64,000 nt of DNA from Bacteroidota bacterium (GTDB taxonomy: Bacteria > Bacteroidota > Bacteroidia > AKYH767-A > OLB10): NCBI GenBank assembly GCA_016717725.1, contig JADKFA010000007.1, positions 62,001-126,000 of the forward strand, read 5' to 3'. Below, piece by piece: positions 61,999 through 64,000 of this stretch (positions within the stretch are counted from its first letter, which is position 1; every line of letters begins with the position of its first letter). The translations under genes and the position numbers were made by a program. The notes below the pieces were generated by a model. It searched no databases. It was given only the letters and a program-made list of their open reading frames with translations, and was not told the origin of the DNA.

Positions 61999-62703
61999 GC
62001 CCAACCGCAAGCTCGCTTGCAAGGTTGAGGCTAAATGAAAATAGTCCAGCGCTATGCGCTGGCGATTAAGAAATCATTTAGCTACCCCCAAGACGGGATC
62101 ACCCAGCAGCAGAGCAAAGCACGCTGCTGGGTAATCCTTGCCCAACCGCAAGCTCGCTTGCAAAGTTGAGGCTAAATGAAAATAGTCCAGCGCTACGCGC
62201 TGGCGATTAAGAAAACATTTAGCTACCCCAAAAACGGGATCACCCAGCAGCAGAGCAAAGCACGCTGCTGGGTAATCCCTGCCCAACCGCAAGCTCGCTT
62301 GCAAGGTTGAGGCTAAATGAAAATAGTCCAGCGCTATGCGCTGGCGATTAAGAAATCATTTAGCTACCCCCAAAACGGGATCACCCAGCAGCAGAGCAAA
62401 GCACGCTGCTGGGTAATCCCTGCCCAACCGCAAGCTCGCTTGCAAAGTTGAGGCTAAATGAAAATAGTCCAGCGCTATGCGCTGGCGATTAAGAAAACAT
62501 TTAGCTACCCCAAAAACGGGATCACCGAGTGCGTGCTTTGCTCTGCTACTCGGTAATCCCTTCCCAACCGCAAGCTCGCTTGCAAGGTTGAGGCTAAATG
62601 AAAATAGTCCAGCGCTATGCGCTGGCGATTAAGAAAACATTTAGCTACCCCAAAAACGGGATCATCGAGTAGCGTGCTTTGCACTGCTACTTGGTAATCC
62701 CAT
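61999..62703. repeat. Tandem array of five 141-bp units next to tRNA-Ser
   Basis: Units start at 61999, 62140, 62281, 62422 and 62562 (periods 141, 141, 141, 140). Each has three hairpins: CAAGC-TC-GCTTG type, ccagcgc-tat-gcgctgg, and a longer one ending the unit. In units 1-3 this last hairpin has stem CCCAGCAGC/GCTGCTGGG with loop agagcaaagcac. In units 4 and 5 the stem is CCGAGT-like and the loop reads gtgctttgctct or gtgctttgcact, the reverse complement. No protein-like frame; the short minus-strand frame across it is repeat-derived. Confidence 0.9.
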
Positions 62704-62719
62704 TTTTAAGCCGAGGCAG

Positions 62720-62747
62720 GTAGGATCAAGGCATGCCTTGATCCTAC
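62720..62747. repeat. Perfect 28-bp palindrome with trailing direct repeats
   Basis: Positions 62720-62733 are the exact reverse complement of 62734-62747 (starts GTAGGATCAAGG). The core caaggcatgccttg is shared with the RAYT-internal palindrome, and the GTAG/CTAC ends are shared with all 28-bp palindromes here. Three partial AGATTGATCCTAC/AGATTGCCCTAC repeats follow to about 62782. The remaining bases to 62899 are AT-rich without a gene. Confidence 0.85.
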
Positions 62748-62899
62748 AGATTGATCCTACAGATTGCCCTACAGATTGATCCAATAATTAAACGTAAATA
62801 CTTGAATCATAAATTTTTACATTTTTATGATAAATGCGTCTACCGAATAGGTTATTTATAAATCACTTTTAATACCTTTATTCTTTAAATCAAATAATC

Positions 62900-63553
62900 A
62901 TGAAAAACTCCTTACTCATTTGTTTCTTTTGTGTCATTGCTGGACAAAATTGTCAAGGACAATGGATCCAACAATTGTGGACAAATCCATCTTTTCTCAC
63001 CACCAACACCCCCGTACAATTAATAGCTGAAGTTGATTTTCCTTCTGGCGACTGTAAGGATAAAACGTTGAATGTTTTTCAAGCAGGTAATTCAATTTCT
63101 GCATATGCTATTCATTGTTTAGGTGTTTTAAGTTTTATTTGTAATGATAAAGATACTTTCAACATTGGACTTTTACCTGCGGGGACATACACTTTTTATT
63201 ATCAGGTTGATGCCGGCATGTCACCATCTCCTTGTACTCCTGGCATTGTACCTGGACCATCTGATTCGTTAACCTTTGTTGTTAATTCAGCGAGCGGTAG
63301 TATGGAATTGGAAAAAGAAATATTTGATCTGTTTCCTAATCCTGCTTCAAGTATGCTGCATTTAATATTGAATGGTAATTTAACTGATGGATCCTATAGA
63401 ATTATGAATAATATAGGCGCTTTGGTGCAAGAGTCATTTGTTAAAGGTGATAATATGCAAATCGACATAAGCCAACTTGCTGATGGACTCTATACTTTTA
63501 TTTATGAGGATGTCGCTAAGAATATTTCTATCAAGAAATTTGCGAAGAAGTAA
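62900..63553 (+). CDS. Secreted protein with T9SS sorting tail
   Basis: 217 residues. Signal peptide (MKNSLLICFFCVIAGQNCQGQ), then a single beta-rich domain of about 110 residues with four Cys (FPSGDCKDKTLNVF, AYAIHCLGVLSFICNDKDTF, MSPSPCTPG), which includes LLPAGTYTFYYQVDAG. The last 75 residues, LFPNPASSMLHLILNGNLTDGSYRIMNNIGALVQESF...LADGLYTFIYED, form a Por-type sorting domain. A small T9SS cargo of unknown function, not part of the 51-58 kb cluster. Confidence 0.85.
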   Translation: MKNSLLICFFCVIAGQNCQGQWIQQLWTNPSFLTTNTPVQLIAEVDFPSGDCKDKTLNVFQAGNSISAYAIHCLGVLSFICNDKDTFNIGLLPAGTYTFYYQVDAGMSPSPCTPGIVPGPSDSLTFVVNSASGSMELEKEIFDLFPNPASSMLHLILNGNLTDGSYRIMNNIGALVQESFVKGDNMQIDISQLADGLYTFIYEDVAKNISIKKFAKK

Positions 63554-63651
63554 TTGCTATTTCATTTTGAATATAGTTTTAATTATGAAAAGAGGAAATT
63601 ATTTTTTAAACAGATGAAACTAATCGTTTACTTTCGTGTTATATTGAACTT

Positions 63652-64000
63652 ATGAATAATGTGATTCTTGTCGATGAACAAGATGTAGAAATAGGAATAG
63701 CTGAAAAGTTGAAAGCTCATCAAGACGGACTTTTGCATCGTGCATTTTCAATTTTTATTTTTAATTCAAAAAATGAATTGCTCATTCAACAACGAGCTCA
63801 AGGGAAATATCACAGTGCTGGTTTATGGACAAATACTTGTTGTAGTCATCCGTTGCCTAAGATGGATTTGGTAGAATGTGGGAAACAACGTTTGTTGGAA
63901 GAGATGGGCTTAAAAGTGGATGATCTTATTGTCAAAAATTATTTTATTTATCGAGCTGAGTTTTCGAATGGATTAATTGAACATGAACTTGATTATATTT
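63652..64000 (+). CDS. idi: Isopentenyl-diphosphate delta-isomerase, type I, 3' end outside window
   Basis: Interconverts IPP and DMAPP in isoprenoid synthesis. The visible 116 codons open VDEQDVEIGIAEKLKAHQDGLLHRAFSIFIFNSKNELLIQQRAQGKYHSAGLWTNTCCSHP, the type I Idi start with the catalytic Cys in TNTCCSHP. Then CGKQRLLEEMGLKV is the Nudix-like segment. TACTTTCG (63629-63636), a TAnnTTyG -7 box, lies 16 bases before the ATG. The gene is cut by the window end; nothing suggests it is broken. Confidence 0.95.
   Translation, partial: MNNVILVDEQDVEIGIAEKLKAHQDGLLHRAFSIFIFNSKNELLIQQRAQGKYHSAGLWTNTCCSHPLPKMDLVECGKQRLLEEMGLKVDDLIVKNYFIYRAEFSNGLIEHELDYI

Noticed and set aside
62074..62304. Minus-strand frame with two copies of QASLRLG(R/K)DYPAACFALLLGDP
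   Set aside because: It is a read-through of the 141-bp tandem units; no start signal and no protein family.
61999..62703. 141-bp tandem array as a CRISPR or as an integrated element with an integrase
   Set aside because: Units are near identical with no spacers, and no integrase gene lies nearby.

Overview
This window comes from a low-GC member of the Bacteroidota. The evidence is two gliding-motility C-terminal (CHU_C) proteins beside a PorP/SprF protein and a TPR/PD40/OmpA-like protein, at least four cargo proteins with Por-type (T9SS type A) sorting tails, a gingipain-type C25 protease, a GWxTD protein, a DUF3276 (PUR-like) protein, and many upstream boxes of the Bacteroidota -7 type (TAnnTTTG). 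No genus can be assigned from the sequence alone. The gene set looks chromosomal.

Layout. 0-4 kb: a minus-strand operon of a TPR protein, a phosphosulfolactate synthase homologue, a rhodanese, a DedA protein and aroE (cut by the window edge). 4-6.9 kb: a broken oxidoreductase gene, a structured repeat and a degenerate secreted-protein gene. 6.9-11 kb: two thiol-redox exported proteins and uvrA. 11-16 kb: an AT-rich group of secreted proteins and lipoproteins. 16-21.7 kb: a FAD oxidoreductase, a propeller protein, a small membrane protein, uvrB and an FKBP lipoprotein. 22-27.9 kb: exported proteins of unknown function, a TIGR02757-like protein and two copies of a roughly 310-bp non-coding element with terminal inverted repeats. 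28-33 kb: a helical protein and the C25 protease. 33-37.3 kb: a REP-associated tyrosine transposase (RAYT) gene carrying a palindrome inside its own reading frame, then secreted and membrane proteins. 37.4-47 kb: housekeeping genes (YrdC/Sua5-like, proC, NAD(P)HX repair enzyme, MBL nuclease, coaE, YbbR, yajC, DUF1573, nusB, amino-acid dehydrogenase). 47-51 kb: ABC exporter, DUF3276 protein, response regulator/Hpt protein. 51-58 kb: T9SS/gliding cluster. 58-61.6 kb: FAH-family enzyme, glycosyltransferase, GWxTD protein. 62-64 kb: tRNA-Ser(UGA), a 141-bp tandem array, another sorting-tail protein and the start of idi.

Two themes stand out. First, many genes that are normally intact (aroE, dedA, uvrA, uvrB, proC, nusB, DUF1573, amino-acid dehydrogenase) are broken by one-base indels, mostly in homopolymers. 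This looks like uncorrected read error rather than biology, and I give joined coordinates for these genes. UvrA also lacks about 45 residues including its first ABC signature, which single-base error does not explain. Second, the intergenic DNA is full of repeats. These include low-complexity 6-8 bp word arrays that often begin at or beside stop codons, perfect palindromes of a shared 28-bp architecture, a two-copy MITE-like element with a compensatory change in its stem, and a tandem array whose hairpin loop is inverted in its last two units. A RAYT/HUH transposase with a palindrome of the same 28-bp class inside its ORF is the most plausible local agent and is the best candidate for an undescribed system here.
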